NCBI GenBank assembly: GCA_022497155.1
Contig: MU385720.1
Location: 186,001-250,000 of the forward strand
Reading direction: 5' to 3'
Origin: Whalleya microplaca
Lineage: Eukaryota; Ascomycota; Sordariomycetes; Xylariales; Xylariaceae
DNA length: 64,000 nt
Each line of letters opens with the position of its first letter. The stretch's first letter is position 1. The position numbers and the translations under genes are program-made. The notes below the pieces were generated by a model. It made no database searches. It was given only the letters and a program-made list of their open reading frames with translations, and was not told the origin of the DNA. This document shows, one piece after another, positions 42,560 to 55,916 of the stretch.

Positions 42560-43156
42560 GGATGGATGGATGCATGGGGTATAGAATTTTCCTTCTAGTC
42601 GGGCTGAGATATTTGGATGGGACACACCTCGCGAGACATCGGGTTTATCTGCTCAGCCGATTTGCCATATGGCTGGTAAGCAATGTGATACTGCTCTATA
42701 TTAAAAGGCAAATATTCATAAGTCTCTAGATTCCGTTCTCAATGTTGATTATGAAGGTTATAGTAATCCGGTCTAATTATTCACTAAATATTACCTATAC
42801 GTTGGAAGGCCCCACGTGATCTACCTCATTATTCATGACCGCGATCTCGAACATTTCACGAGAAGATAATTTCCACATCAACATTTATGAATTCATGATA
42901 ATTGATCCGCTTCAATATATATACTACTAACTTCTATCGCAACTACCCGGGTATCGCCTCCAGTCCAGAGCTGTATACTGATCTCCTTCTAACCTTTGAA
43001 AGCATTAGGTTGTTCGTTCGTTCTCGTCATTCCCCGAAGCCCAAACGCCAGTAAATGCAAGTTTTACGGAACGCGACTATCCCATCCAAAACGAGTTTAC
43101 ACTGAAATCTTCCTTTCCTTTCCTATCCTTTCCCCGCTATACTAAAACTTTTCGAC
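42560..43156. other. Intergenic between WDR6 and SUR7 genes
   Basis: Promoter side of the WDR6 gene (contains GATGGATGGATGGAT) and 3' flank of the SUR7 family gene. No other feature. Confidence 0.55.
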
Positions 43157-44230
43157 TTAACGAGAGTAAGAGTATGGCTCATAAGCGAGATCTGATCGGG
43201 CTCCACCTCGCTGAGGGGCACCAGCGTAGGCGTTGTTGTAGCCCGTGTTCTGGTTCTGGTGGTGGTTGTCGCCAAGAGGCGCATACGAGCCAGTAGGGAT
43301 GAACTTCTCGCCCTCGGCTCCGCCGCGCGCCTTCTTGCTGTAGGGGCGGTTCTCGGGCTTGCAGCAGCAGACGGAGAAGAGCCAGAACAAGCTAGCACCG
43401 AGAGCAAACGCGACGCCAATCCAGATAGTGGCGAGGAACGAGTTGTTGAGGTGGGCATCACCGCCGTACTTCGACGTAGCACCCTTGACGGCACCCACGG
43501 CGACCGAGGCTAAGGCAGTCATCATAGCAGCGGCGGCGATTACGAAAAGACAGGCGACACCGGCGATGAGCCAGGTAAGGCACGACATAAGACGCGAGCA
43601 GGCTGTGAAGAGACCAATGAGGATTTCTACGCCCAGAGCAATCATGGCGATAATGTAGACGACCTCGGTCCACTTGTACAGCGTCTTGAAAGCGGTCAAG
43701 GTGCTCTCGACTGAATCGGGAATGGTAACGTTCAAGCCAGCCGATTCCGCAAGATCCTGAATGAAGGAGATGTTGAGTCTCTCCTCGGCCCAGTTGAACT
43801 TGGCCTTGGAGCAGGTCTGAGTCGTGTTCGTGCTGTTACACATGCCCCACAGGTTGAAGTCGTAGACATCAGCTAGACCAAGATCGGAAGCGGTAACATT
43901 GTTGCTGCTGCTGGAGGACGAGCCACCAATCAATGCGGCGGCGTTCGACAGACCCTGCGGCTCGGGAGACCGGCTAGTAACATCTGAGACGGTCTCTTTG
44001 GCATTGTTATAAGTAGACGTGATGTTGTTCGAAAGGTCCTCGGCGTTGGTCAAGCTGTTGACCAGGTCCTGGAAGGTGGCTGTATCAATGCTAAGATCGG
44101 TAAGGTCGATTCGGAAGAGGTAAAGGCTGTTGTTGGTTACGCCGGTAAGACCAGCGATCAAGAAGCAAATGATGCTGCCAACGGTTAATATGAATGGCAG
44201 CGCCACGCATATATATCTTCCGACCTGCAT
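43157..44230 (-). CDS. SUR7/PalI family plasma-membrane protein
   Basis: Four-TM protein of the SUR7/PalI family, whose members sit in eisosome-associated plasma-membrane patches (MCC) or act in pH sensing. Single exon, 357 residues. TM1 about 7-30 (CVALPFILTVGSIICFLIAGL); a long extracellular loop with many N-x-S/T sites and the family motif around LWGMCN with a second Cys (QTCSKAKF); TM2 about 190-212; TM3 about 216-246; TM4 about 266-290 (TIWIGVAFALGASLFWLFSVCCC). The CCC just after TM4 could be palmitoylated. The C-terminal tail is polar, Gly/Asn/Tyr-rich (DNHHQNQNTGYNNAY) and ends YEPYSYSR. Which subfamily (SUR7, FMP45, PUN1 or PalI) cannot be decided. Confidence 0.88.
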   Translation of the reverse strand: MQVGRYICVALPFILTVGSIICFLIAGLTGVTNNSLYLFRIDLTDLSIDTATFQDLVNSLTNAEDLSNNITSTYNNAKETVSDVTSRSPEPQGLSNAAALIGGSSSSSSNNVTASDLGLADVYDFNLWGMCNSTNTTQTCSKAKFNWAEERLNISFIQDLAESAGLNVTIPDSVESTLTAFKTLYKWTEVVYIIAMIALGVEILIGLFTACSRLMSCLTWLIAGVACLFVIAAAAMMTALASVAVGAVKGATSKYGGDAHLNNSFLATIWIGVAFALGASLFWLFSVCCCKPENRPYSKKARGGAEGEKFIPTGSYAPLGDNHHQNQNTGYNNAYAGAPQRGGARSDLAYEPYSYSR

Positions 44231-47200
44231 GGTGATTGTGGGTAGATAGATTCAAAGGCAGAAGATAATTATGTAAATTGTGCCTTCAGCGAATGGAGAG
44301 AGAAAGGGGTATTTTCTGACAAGTAGTAGGCCCCGTTATGTAGTAGAGATAGACAAACGAAAGTAGGTATCTCGTGCTGTTATTTTGTAAAACACGCGAC
44401 GACGATGATGTAAATCAAGGTTGTACTAAATGACGATGGGACTTCTGAAAACAAAAGTTGTGGGAAGATGAGAGTTGTTGTTATTTAATAACTCGGGAGG
44501 GAGAGAGAGTGGTAGGACTGGATGATCCGAGATCCAGGTAATGGCGTGGCGCAGTTGCCGTCTTCTGCTCGTAACGTCAGCCTGGCTTGGCCCGCCTGAA
44601 GATGGCTTGTTTGGGTCATGCTCAGCCCCGGCAACACGCCAATGGCACCAGCTGGCATCCCACCACCGGGCCCACTAATTTGAGATCACAGCAATAATTT
44701 GCAGCAGCTTACAGGGGTCAGAAGAGTGCTTATGTAGCTACCTAGTTTACGACGCAATTTGAAGGGCTCCTGCCACTACGACTACATCTGGAAGTTTGCC
44801 GATGCCGATAAGCTAAGGTAGACTGATGATAGTTGAGTACATGTATGGTAGGTAGTAGATCAGATAGCTGAAACAGATCAGACAGATATGTACATACGAA
44901 GTAATAAAATCTCTCTGACAAAACTTCCAAAATGCTTATGTAACTTACAGGGTGCATTGATGATTCACGAATGCCGCAAAAATGAGACAGATTCCTTCCA
45001 TTACTGGCTTGGTTGGGCTTCATGCTAGGGCAATTTGAACCAGAATGTTTCAACTGCTGTTTGATGCAGAGATATATGGTATGGTTAGGTACCTACCGGC
45101 TGCACGGCTCTCTGCAGCTCTGCATCACGGCACCACTGCGCTGCTTGCAGAGAGCTGAGAAATATTCAGGGGTCCACCATCACACTATCGGACTATTCAA
45201 ACTAGAACGATTATGGATTCAGCGAGATGACCAATTGGCACATCACAATTCCAGACTGGAGGGGTTGAGCTTAGACCCGGTCAAGGCAAAAAGTGCCGTG
45301 CAGATGCTGTTTATCACGTAGATAGACATCTGATAGTATCACGGTTCGGTAGTGTTTGCAGCGAACAGGAAACAAACGGGCAACGGGACTCCCTGGTGTC
45401 GCAGCAATGCCACGGAAACGGGATGTGTCGAGAACACACCAAAAAACACACAACACAAAAAAAGCTGCGAATATGAGTGGATGAGGCCGCGTCGCCTCGG
45501 CTGCAGTTGTGTGGGCAAAGAACGTCAGTGGGAATGCAGATCGCAGCCTTGGTTGGTCAATGAAGGGCTCGAAATACATACGTGGATGCTGTGGCGTCCG
45601 CGCACACAAGTCCAGGTGGCTGCGATTGGTAAGATGGCAGTGCCTGAGTGCCCCCAGCTGCCCAGGTGCCTGACGCGTTCTACATATCTTCTGCACACAC
45701 CACTTCAACCACGTGACGACAAGCCGTATTCTACCAAGTAGACGTTTTTATATCTCGTTCATTAATGAGCCAGCCCTACAGTATCCATGTTAATCTTGAA
45801 GGCATGTAATTTCTTGTTGCTGCTGTCAGATGAGAGATATGGAATCGCGTATAGAGAAATTATTCGGAATGATGAACCAAGGGCGCTGCTGCGGAAGAAG
45901 GCGAGGGCGATTCGGAACGAGCCAGCAGGAAATCCCGGTGTTTGGTGCCAATCCCCAGTTTCGCTACCTAGTTACCTGCCTAAACCTGATTAGGTATGTA
46001 GATTGGTACATAAAGTCCAGCTTGGAAAGTGTGGCTTGGTGGCGGAGGATGCGTACATACATATATAGCTGCTTAATAAGTGTCCAAAGTGGGTTTAGCA
46101 ATGGGGGCAAGCGGGGTAAGGAATTCCAGAGTTCCAGGTGTGTGACAGAGCTGTGCAGAGTCCTAAATATAGTGAGCCCCGTGATTGTGGCTCGTGAAAA
46201 CTGTTGTTGGTATTTCTATCGACTGCACCACATACTTGCTTTCAATCGTCGTCTCATCTAATTGTTGCTTGGACAGTTACACAACTTCAAGCCAGAAGCA
46301 TAATAAAAAGAGGGGGACGAACAGGACGATGACCTCGTTGCTTCGATGCTTCGATGCCATTCAGATTGTCGCCAGCACGCACGGATGACCTGACAGGTCA
46401 TGTTCGGATTTGTGATACTCCGTCCTACGCAGTACCTACGATCTGGGGCGAAGGCAACTGTTCAAGGCAATAATTATCGACGAGCTATTCCGACGATACC
46501 ACACAACTTGCATGCTTGAATTACGCTATCTATTGCCATATGAACTTCTTCATTAAGAAGTCGTAAATCATGAGTAATCCATATTGGCCTAGTAGTAAGT
46601 TATTACAATCGACGGATAGTCGACAACCAGACTGATACCGCTGATGTCATAATTCCCTCTGTCAGTTTACAGGTTTCAAAGTGTCATCAAAAACGAGGAA
46701 GCAAAGGAGCAAATTCATGAAAACGACGGATTAATATCTTTGGCCGCTTTCATCACACTAGTACTGTTGTCCCATTCGAACCAGTCTTGGCAGGTAGACC
46801 GCCTCGTGGGAAGGCATCGTGGACTGTATGTATGCGCCCTGTTGTTGAGGGAGTTGCTTGCATGCCAAGTTACCCAGCATCGACAACGCATCAGTAGCGA
46901 CGAGCATATACGGTACCTACTAATGTAATGTTGAAGAGGTCTCACACTGCTTCACAGAGAGAGGTCAATTTCTGGAGATAACTCCGACAGACGACTTAAC
47001 TCCTATTTCTTGACGTAAGGTAAGATTATCAAGGGACGTCAAAGCTTGGCATCTCGTGAGGCTAAGAGGATTGGCAAAACTGGCATCTAGTGTGCCTGAT
47101 TCCTGTTGCTCTTGATTACATATACCTGCTTTGAAACTGCTAGCAACCCTTCTATCTGGAACGTGTTCTTGGCTGTTAATCTCGAGGGAAGCTTAGTATA

Positions 47201-48945
47201 TGCAACTGTCACGGTATCAGTATTAAGTGCAGCCTCAGACTTGGTCAGTCTCCAATAGAAAGCTGGTTAGGGTAAGACCGAAGATAAAGCGAGAGGTGCC
47301 AAGTTGCCCCAACAGGAGCAGCCAAGACGGCCTCGACAAGAGACTACGGTCCAGCCAAGTATCGTCATCAGGATGGATATATGGCTTATACGACCTCACG
47401 ACTTACACGTCCGTCCCTCCCCAGACTTCAACTTAAGAAGCTGACAATATAGACCTCGATATCATCTCATTGACCAAACTCGATCACGATTTCACGGCCG
47501 ACGTCGAAGAATCGACTACCACTCTCCGTTTTAGGAAATAGAAATGAACCCGACGAACAAAAACCGGACGTAATTAATAATATCCATACATCCAGATAGC
47601 TCCGGGGTGCCTCCTCGATAATCTTTACTTCCAGCAGGTGGCATCCTAGTATCTGGATCTACGCGTCTCAGCGTCTCTCATTGGAAGCTTAGATTGAAGT
47701 AGTAACCGAGAAAACACCTTGTAGCAAAGATCGGACTTTAGCTGAATCCGCCCATCTGCATGTCACCTTCACCTCGAACATTCCATCTTCCATGCTATCC
47801 ACGGCCATCCACAAACCATACCCAGTCCTGCCAGTCAAGGCAGTCAACGACACACCTGACAGGGCCGGGCATCAACTCAACCCCACACATAGACACACAG
47901 ACTCACAGGCACGCAGCCGCTTGCATCTTAATTGAACAGCAGGTTAATAATAAACCACTTTAACGACGTCCTCCGCGTTCCCTTTTCTTCCCATCCAAAT
48001 CCAACCTGCCGTATTGCAGTCCTATCTATCTATCTACATCTGTCTGCACGTGCATCTGCACCTATGTGTCTCTCTGCCTATCTGTCTGACCATCGTTGAT
48101 AACTGGGATCCAAAAAATTGTATAAAGTTTAGGCCAAACGAAGTCTACCCCCCTATGGAGTAGACTATCTGCCTCGATCCGAAATGTCAGAGCCCCGCCA
48201 AAAGCTACGACTACTACTCCCTGCACGAGAACCGGCCAGCCGGACAGACCAAATCAAGTAGCAGGCGGAGTGCATTCATTGCCTTGTGTTTATTCCCTAC
48301 CTACCTACATATTTACCTACCTAGGCCCTACCTAGGTCAGACCAAAAGGCAAAAAAGACATCGTCACCAATTCAATTTACGTTCGTTTGTTGCCACCTCT
48401 GTTCTTCCCCCAGATATATGAAGGTGGTAGGTATTGTCTTGTTGTATTGTATGTCATTGAATGTAGGTATGTTCACATGTTGCTCTGTGCTGCCTACCGT
48501 TAAAACATACCTGGAAGCCCTGGGTACAGTTTACATGCTGATACATACATATATCGTACCTAGGTAGTACACACATGCAGTACACAGTACCTACATAATA
48601 CATCAAGCGGAAACGAAAACACCTAGGAGAAAGCTAACCAAATAAATGCCCAGGCAGGCCAGGTAGACATATATACCTATCAGATATATCACATATCAGT
48701 TTCCCAGGCGCGTGAGTCGTGCAAGCTATCCCAGGCTATCAACAACCTCCTGCCGTCACGACCGAAGAGCTATCGTCATACGGCAGCGCCCAGCCTTATT
48801 CACCGTCCGACCGTCAAGACCGTCCCACGGAAATAGATATTCTGGTTGGGCTACTTGGGTAGTTTGTACCTCTCGTGGCTTGGCGCCGCGACACTAGAAT
48901 CCACCCCGGGTCTAGCACGTTCTTTTTTCCTGAGCTCGCTCCTCC

Positions 48946-48980
48946 CTCTGCGGTATCCTCTGCGGTATCCTCTGCGGTAT
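48946..48980. repeat. 12-bp tandem repeat, three copies
   Basis: Unit CTCTGCGGTATC, three head-to-tail copies (last one ends TATG), 1.1 kb upstream of the PPZ ATG. Confidence 0.9.
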
Positions 48981-49243
48981 GGAGTACATCCGTACGCAGT
49001 AGCGCGTGTAGGTACTTACTACCTTACTTAGCGTATGTATGTACATGTATGTACATGTACTCCGTACACGCAGTGCAGGGCAGTTCCAGTCCTGTGCAGT
49101 TCGCAGTTAAGGTACGCCCGTGTGTCATTCGACCCTCCAGCAAAAGAACTAGAACCTACCTGAACCCTTCTCTCCCAGCACGGCCAGCCCAGCAGCCTTT
49201 TGCACTTCCTTACCACTTACCACTTACCTCACCTTTGCCTCAA

Positions 49244-49268
49244 GTCAGTCAGTCAGTCAGTCAGTCAG
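49244..49268. repeat. (GTCA)n microsatellite
   Basis: Six perfect tetranucleotide copies in the PPZ upstream region. Confidence 0.95.
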
Positions 49269-49752
49269 ATCTGTCTGCCACCAGTCCATTGTATGTAGGT
49301 ACTCCTAATCCTAAAAATACCAGTTGATGCAAAGAACAGCTTCTCCCCGCATTTTGCATTCTTCCATTTCCCAATTACATGTACCGCCATAACCCGAAAT
49401 TCCCAACTTCGGTCATCATCGTCATCGTCATCATCCGTATCTCTCGCCCTCTCTCTCTCTCTATCTCCTCTATCGCCTCTATCTCACTATCACTCTATCT
49501 ATCCCTCTATCCCTCTATCTCTCCCTGCCCTCACAAACGTCGCAATTGACGTTTGATGACATTGGCTTGGCAAACACTGCCGCATTTGTACAACGGTCTC
49601 ATTACGGGTCGCCCGCAGCTAATTCATCCGACATAGATTAATAATTGTCTTGCCCTGCTGGCCTTCTGTAGCCTCGACTTCGCCGTCATAGCCCCTTACG
49701 CAATACCGTCAGTGCCGACTCCTTGCCCCGCCATCCCCCGTTGGCTGTAATC

Positions 49753-49774
49753 ACGACGACGACGACGACGACGA
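49753..49774. repeat. (ACG)n microsatellite
   Basis: Seven perfect trinucleotide copies about 350 bp upstream of the PPZ ATG, probably within its leader. Confidence 0.95.
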
Positions 49775-50117
49775 CAACGGCTCCTGTAACCTACAACACG
49801 ACTTTCCTTGATCTCCTTGACCTCCTTGTACCATCGCGCAATTCTTGCAGCACGCTTCAACCACAAAGACGGAGGACAAAACGGCACCTCGTTCGACCTC
49901 CGCCACCCTGCTCCTCGCCGTCCTAGATCGACTATTCCATCCTCCCTAGCAAAGAGCCGGACACAAACGCATAAATATTACTACAAACGCCATCTTTGGA
50001 TCTCGCGGTAGAGCGGTGGGCGTCTAGGCTACTATTGGGCGGATCACAAAACATTGGATCACGGAGCTAGACCACATCGCTTACCTTCAGCGGATTGTTA
50101 ACATCTGACGCGAGATC

Positions 50118-51857
50118 ATGGGAAACCAAAACTCGAAAGAGGGAGGCGGCTCCAGGGGCTCGGCCTCCGGACCTACTAACGATCGTGTCGATAACCTACA
50201 ATCGTATCCTTCCTTTGGCAAGTCGGACACCAAGGAGTCCTCGCGTTCGCTCAAGGCGCTCCGATCAAAGATACCCGGGGGTGTGAAGACGGACAGCCCG
50301 CGAAGTTCGGCGGTTCTCTCTAATGGAGATGCAACCGGCGACAAATCAGACGTCGCGTCCGTGAAGTCTGGGAGGAGCAGCAGGTCGGGCATATCAAGGC
50401 AAAGCCGTGCCGACTCTATGAATGCCCCGTCATCGCCACGGTCTCCGCAGGTAAACGACTCGGTAGCCTCGCAGCTCGATGATTCCCAACCGCCGCCCTC
50501 TCCCATTCAATCTAACTCATTGAAGTCGGGGCACGGCGATATCAGCGCCGCCCAGGCTTCTGGTGAAGTTGACCACGTGTCAGATCAGCCCCCTTCCGGG
50601 GCCGTCAACCCGAACCCACACATACAACCACGGCCAGGGCCGCCCATTCTAGTAAGGAAGGAAAATTCGATCAACCCAGTCGCTTCGGCGTCGGGTGGAG
50701 CCTCCAAAGACGATTTAACCCCAGGCGGCGTCGCCATGAGCGACATCAAGGACATCGACCTGGACGAGTTCATTAAACGCCTCCTGGATGCGGCTTATGC
50801 CGGTAAAGTAACGAAGAGTGTCTGTCTTAAGAATGCGGAGATAGTTGCCATTTGTCAGAGGGCTCGCGAATGTTTCTTGTCCCAGCCAGCGCTGTTGGAG
50901 CTCGATGCGCCTGTCAAGATTGTCGGCGACGTCCATGGCCAATACACTGATCTGATCCGTATGTTCGAGATGTGCGGTTTTCCGCCTACCGCAAACTATC
51001 TCTTTCTTGGTGATTACGTGGATCGAGGCAAGCAATCGTTGGAGACTATCTTACTTCTGCTGTGCTATAAGCTCAAATACCCTGAGAACTTCTTCCTGCT
51101 GCGAGGAAACCATGAATGTGCTAATGTGACAAGAGTGTACGGGTTCTATGATGAATGCAAACGAAGGTGCAACGTTAAGATTTGGAAGACGTTCATCGAC
51201 TGTTTTAACACTCTCCCCATTGCCTCTATCGTTGCCGGAAAGATCTTCTGTGTCCACGGCGGACTGTCTCCAGCCCTTGGTCACATGGACGATATTCGCA
51301 ACATTGCCCGACCCACCGATGTTCCCGATTATGGTTTGCTCAACGACCTGCTTTGGTCTGATCCTGCGGATATGGAAGCGGATTGGGAAGCCAACGAGCG
51401 GGGTGTCAGCTACTGTTTTGGCAAGAAGGTCATCACCGACTTTCTCGCCACCCACGATTTCGATTTGGTTTGCCGCGCGCATATGGTTGTCGAAGACGGT
51501 TACGAATTCTTTAACGACAGAGTTCTGGTTACGGTCTTCAGTGCACCAAACGTAAGAGATCCTGTCATTTTTTTTTTTTTGTGTCGTTCCATACATACTG
51601 ACTATATACATTAGTATTGCGGAGAATTCGACAACTGGGGCGCCGTTATGTCGGTATCTTCCGAACTCCTATGTAGCTTCGAGCTGCTCAAGCCGCTTGA
51701 CTCTTCTGCGCTAAAGAGCCATATTAAGAAAGGCAGAAACAAGCGCCAGAACATGTTAAACAGCCCGGTAGGCAGAGCCCCCTAACAGTATTTTACGCAA
51801 CATGATTCTAACCTTTCGCCATTCTAGCCCGCTAGTGTGTATCCCCAGAGTGTGTAG
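50118..51857 (+). CDS. PPZ1: Ser/Thr protein phosphatase PPZ
   Basis: Fungus-specific PP1-like phosphatase that controls K+/Na+ homeostasis, cell-wall integrity and cell cycle; regulated by Hal3-type subunits. Exons 50118-51551, 51615-51767 and 51828-51857 (introns 63 and 60 nt), 538 residues. N-terminus MGNQNSKEG has Gly2 and Ser6, an N-myristoylation signal. Residues 10-210 are Ser/Pro/Arg-rich and disordered, as in Ppz. The catalytic domain starts near 215: metal and active-site motifs GDVHGQY near 271, GDYVDRG near 299, RGNHE near 329, HGGLSP near 380, and SAPNYCGEFDN across the first junction. The last exon encodes only nine residues (ASVYPQSV with one more). All catalytic residues are present. 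Known in Neurospora as pzl-1. Confidence 0.96.
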
Positions 51858-53423
51858 GTATCTTTCAGGGTTAATGCGAAAGATCTCCCCCAAACCCTCA
51901 GACGGTCGAGTTCGTCTTCGCGTGGAAACGAATTGAAAGAGCCCAAGGATTAGAGTTGAGGATAAGGGGAAATATCCTTAGATCTCTCCGAAGCCTTCGA
52001 TGATCGTCTGTTCACCACCACCACAACAACAGACGGTCCTTACCGCTTTTAAAACAAAAAGAGCAAGGAATTTCAGGCGTAAGGGAAAGGGAAAGAAGAC
52101 AAATATAGAGCCCAAGCTTCGAGCCACGGCAGCAGCACAAAGTCGAATATCTTTGACTTGACTTGACTAAGTTGACAGGAAAGGAGGGGCCAACAAATCC
52201 AAACTTTATAGGCGGGCGAAAACTGTTCGGTTACTACTTGGAAGGAAGGAAGGAAGGGCGGGTGAGTGAGTGAGTGAGTGAGTGGTGTAGCAACCGCTTG
52301 CAGTAGTAGAGAGAGTGTGTGTGTGAAGAGCAGGCCAGAAACGGTCTTGTTCGATGACAACAACAGGCAGACAAAACAGACAAAACAAGCAGACAACAGT
52401 CAAAATCTGGACTTGGGACTTGTGTGTGCCTGGGGACCATTACATTATTGTGAGTGTGTGTGTGCCCAACGGGGAGTAAAGCCTGAGATATGTATCTATC
52501 TATGTATCTTTTCGGCTTCTCCTCGGTTGTTGTAGCAAGCAACCAACCAAGGAAAGGGAATCAAGTTCAGGGAAGTGCTAGTAGGTCGGTTGTCGTTATG
52601 TGTACATTATTAAGGTTAGGGGTTTCAGTATCGGGTCGGGGGGCGAGCGGGATCCCGACTCGCCCTCCTGATTCGGGATGGATGGATGGATGAAGAGACA
52701 GAACGCATGCATGCAGGCAAGAAAGCAAGCAAGTAGCAGATAATGGAAGTTATGATAGGTGGTCCCCGTCTTCTCTCAGTATAAGTTATTTTAATCGCTA
52801 GATTTGAGTGCCGCTTTGTAGATTTTTTTTTTAATGATATGGGATATGGGACTGTTCGTGGTAGATTTGGTTGTGTGCGTGGCCTGCGATAGGCTACTTG
52901 TTCTTATCCCGGGAGGTATGTATGATGGAGTGTTTATTCGCGGGTAGACTGTGGTTTATGGTTTGTTTATATGTGAACCAAGTAGTCATGAGTGTATTTG
53001 TATATCTAATAACAGCTTAAGCTTCTGTATTTTGTAGTCTGCGTAAAGCTGTTCAGAGCCCTTCTTAGTTTAGGTCCTATTACATGTACATACTATCCTG
53101 TCTTTCTCATTAGATGACTTGGGGGTTAGCAATAAAATACGGAAGGCAACTATCTAGGACCTAAGTAATCTCATACACACATATGGATACATTTGGAGAT
53201 TTATCAAGCTATACCGAAAGAAGTTCAGTTTTCTCTCCAGTGGGCCAAGCGTCATAGTCATAGGACCCGGGATTCTCAAGTTTAGGTCGAGAGATATATA
53301 CACATATATACAACACAATCTTACCACTGATTCAAATATCTACATAGGAAGAAACACAGCATAACACCTCCATCTCCGGGCAGTTGAATCAACTCACCAG
53401 CACCAGAGCCAGGCCGGCACTAC
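51858..53423. other. PPZ 3' flank with simple repeats
   Basis: No gene. Holds purine-rich simple repeats (listed separately), a GATGGATGGATGGATG run near 52676 and T-rich tracts. The right end is 3' flank of the xylanase gene. Confidence 0.6.
52241..52284. repeat. (GAAG)n and (GTGA)n microsatellites
   Basis: Four GAAG copies at 52241-52256 followed by about 5.5 GTGA copies at 52262-52284. Confidence 0.93.
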
Positions 53424-54365
<942 letters not shown>

Positions 54366-54430
54366 GATGATGATGACTGTGAGTGTGTCGATCGATGCCC
54401 CAGAGCTGCTGCTACTGAGATCATCTTGCA

Positions 54431-54437
54431 TTTATAG
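54431..54437 (-). promoter_or_regulatory. Probable TATA box of xylanase gene
   Basis: CTATAAA on the minus strand, about 70 bp upstream of the ATG at 54365. Confidence 0.5.
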
Positions 54438-54504
54438 CTACATATGTATGCCTCCTTTTCCATCTATCATGATAGGGCCGTTTGAGATAGATTGCCCGAC
54501 CCCT

Positions 54505-54510
54505 CTAGCC
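54505..54510 (-). promoter_or_regulatory. Possible XlnR-type site
   Basis: GGCTAG on the minus strand, about 140 bp upstream of the ATG, matching the GGCTAR core bound by the xylanase activator XlnR/XYR1. Six bases match by chance often, so this is weak without a second site. Confidence 0.25.
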
Positions 54511-55458
54511 CATCGCGCCATGGTGCCGTGCGCCGGCGCCCGCACTCAACATCACACACACCCAATTACATAGGGCGCGCATTGAGTGTCGGAGAAATTT
54601 GCCGAGACCAGTCGGTCGAAAATCCGCGAGTTAGATCTATAGTACCCGTAACGTGGTCGAGTTAACCGTACGAGTGACATTCCTCTATCGGGCGTTTCAC
54701 AACGGGTAGGTAGCGTAGCCTCATCTACCACCCTTCAATTTAAGGAAGAAGAGCGGATACGTCATCGGCTTATTAGTCTGAATACGGCCTTCTCCTTACT
54801 ACGGTGCGGTCTCGTCCTCGGTGGATTTACCCTTTGCGGGTCCCCGCTGTCTTGATTCACGACCGCCATGGCTGGACCCGGTGGGGCGCCTTTGGAAAAG
54901 AACGTTGGAATGAATAAGACTGTAGCGTTCGAAATGGGGCCGTCGAAGGATGCTATTCTTAGCGATGCCACCCGATACGAAAGTGGCTATAGGGAAGTCG
55001 ACTAGTACGGTAGAAGACACATTAAGATTGACTACTGGGGCTGCTTTTCAGGTGTAAGTATTGCCGACCCAATTAGACTGAAGACGGCAAGCCTCGCGAT
55101 AAGTAGGGCTGACGATGTTATCCAGGAAAAGCCACCGAATAGCCTAGTGTGAGGCTTAGGGTATTGGCCTTAGTAGTTGAGTTCAATAGTCACTCATATC
55201 AAATGATAAGTTACCTACATTCGGTGAATGAGTATGACTCGATGATTCGGTCTATCATGAGATGCAGGAAAAATTGAGAGACAGTTCAAACTTTACGTTT
55301 TCAAGAGTGAGATTTATTTTAATATACCATGAATCTCCTCGTATTACATCCCTGGGGTCGAAGTGATTGGAATCGATACTACTGCAAGGGGACCAAAGTA
55401 GCCGCGAATAAACATAGTAACAGCAAGCAACGGCCTTCTTTCTACATGATAAGCCCAA

Positions 55459-55478
55459 GTGTGTGTGTGTGTGTGTGT
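55459..55478. repeat. (GT)10 microsatellite
   Basis: Twenty bases of perfect GT dinucleotide in noncoding DNA. Confidence 0.95.
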
Positions 55479-55841
55479 TATTGTTTAACGTCTAGTACGA
55501 GTATATCGGCGGATATCCTACACGAACCTCCCTAGGGGTATATAGACGTAGCAAGCTAGATATCTAGAAGCCACTTCGTGCTTAAAGCTCATCATTCCCG
55601 TATTTTCTGGCTGCTACCTGCCAGACCGTCCAATATAGAGGTGGCTAGCCTCCTTTCCTCTATATTCGGCATAGTCCCGTGGCTCTCGTTTTATCTCCTT
55701 GAACCTCCCCTCCCGTATCGTCTTCCACCTCCCGTACGGCGAGATAATCCCGTATCGTCGAACGTAAGAACTATCAACATTTGAACGGGTGGTACGGTTG
55801 TTCGTAATCGCCGATAATAAAGGAGAGCCGATTGCGTAGCC

Positions 55842-55916
55842 ATAACGAAGTTAACGATAACTTCCCGTGAGGGTTACGTGCCGCCGCGCGATCCTTCCCT
55901 ATCGTAACTTCGTTAT
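55842..55916. repeat. Inverted repeat, 12-bp perfect arms
   Basis: ATAACGAAGTTA at 55842-55853 is the exact reverse complement of TAACTTCGTTAT at 55905-55916, with a 51-bp loop. Pairing continues inward (ACGAT against ATCGT) if one base is bulged. No transposase gene nearby; could be the end of a small DNA transposon, or a hairpin. Confidence 0.7.

Larger units (their letters stand above)
44231..50117. other. 5.9-kb noncoding region, SUR7 promoter to PPZ leader
   Basis: First 0.5 kb is the SUR7-family promoter and leader. From 44.7 to 47.7 kb there are only short frames without motifs. From about 47.7 kb the plus strand becomes pyrimidine-rich with many short tandem repeats (CCTACCTA, CTCTAT, TACATG, CAGT, ACG), which is typical of long promoters and 5' UTRs of conserved fungal regulators. 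I see no tRNA or transposon. Confidence 0.6.

Noticed and set aside
45271..46261. ORFs of 129-145 residues on both strands
   Set aside because: Composition like random translation, no motifs, and frames overlap on opposite strands.
50001..50040. Possible tRNA-like GCGGTAGAGCGGTGGGCGTC sequence
   Set aside because: D-arm-like words only; no acceptor stem or T-loop (GGTTCGA) follows.
55842..55916. loxP-like site
   Set aside because: Arms share only part of the loxP arm, the spacer is 51 bp rather than 8 bp, and no recombinase is present.
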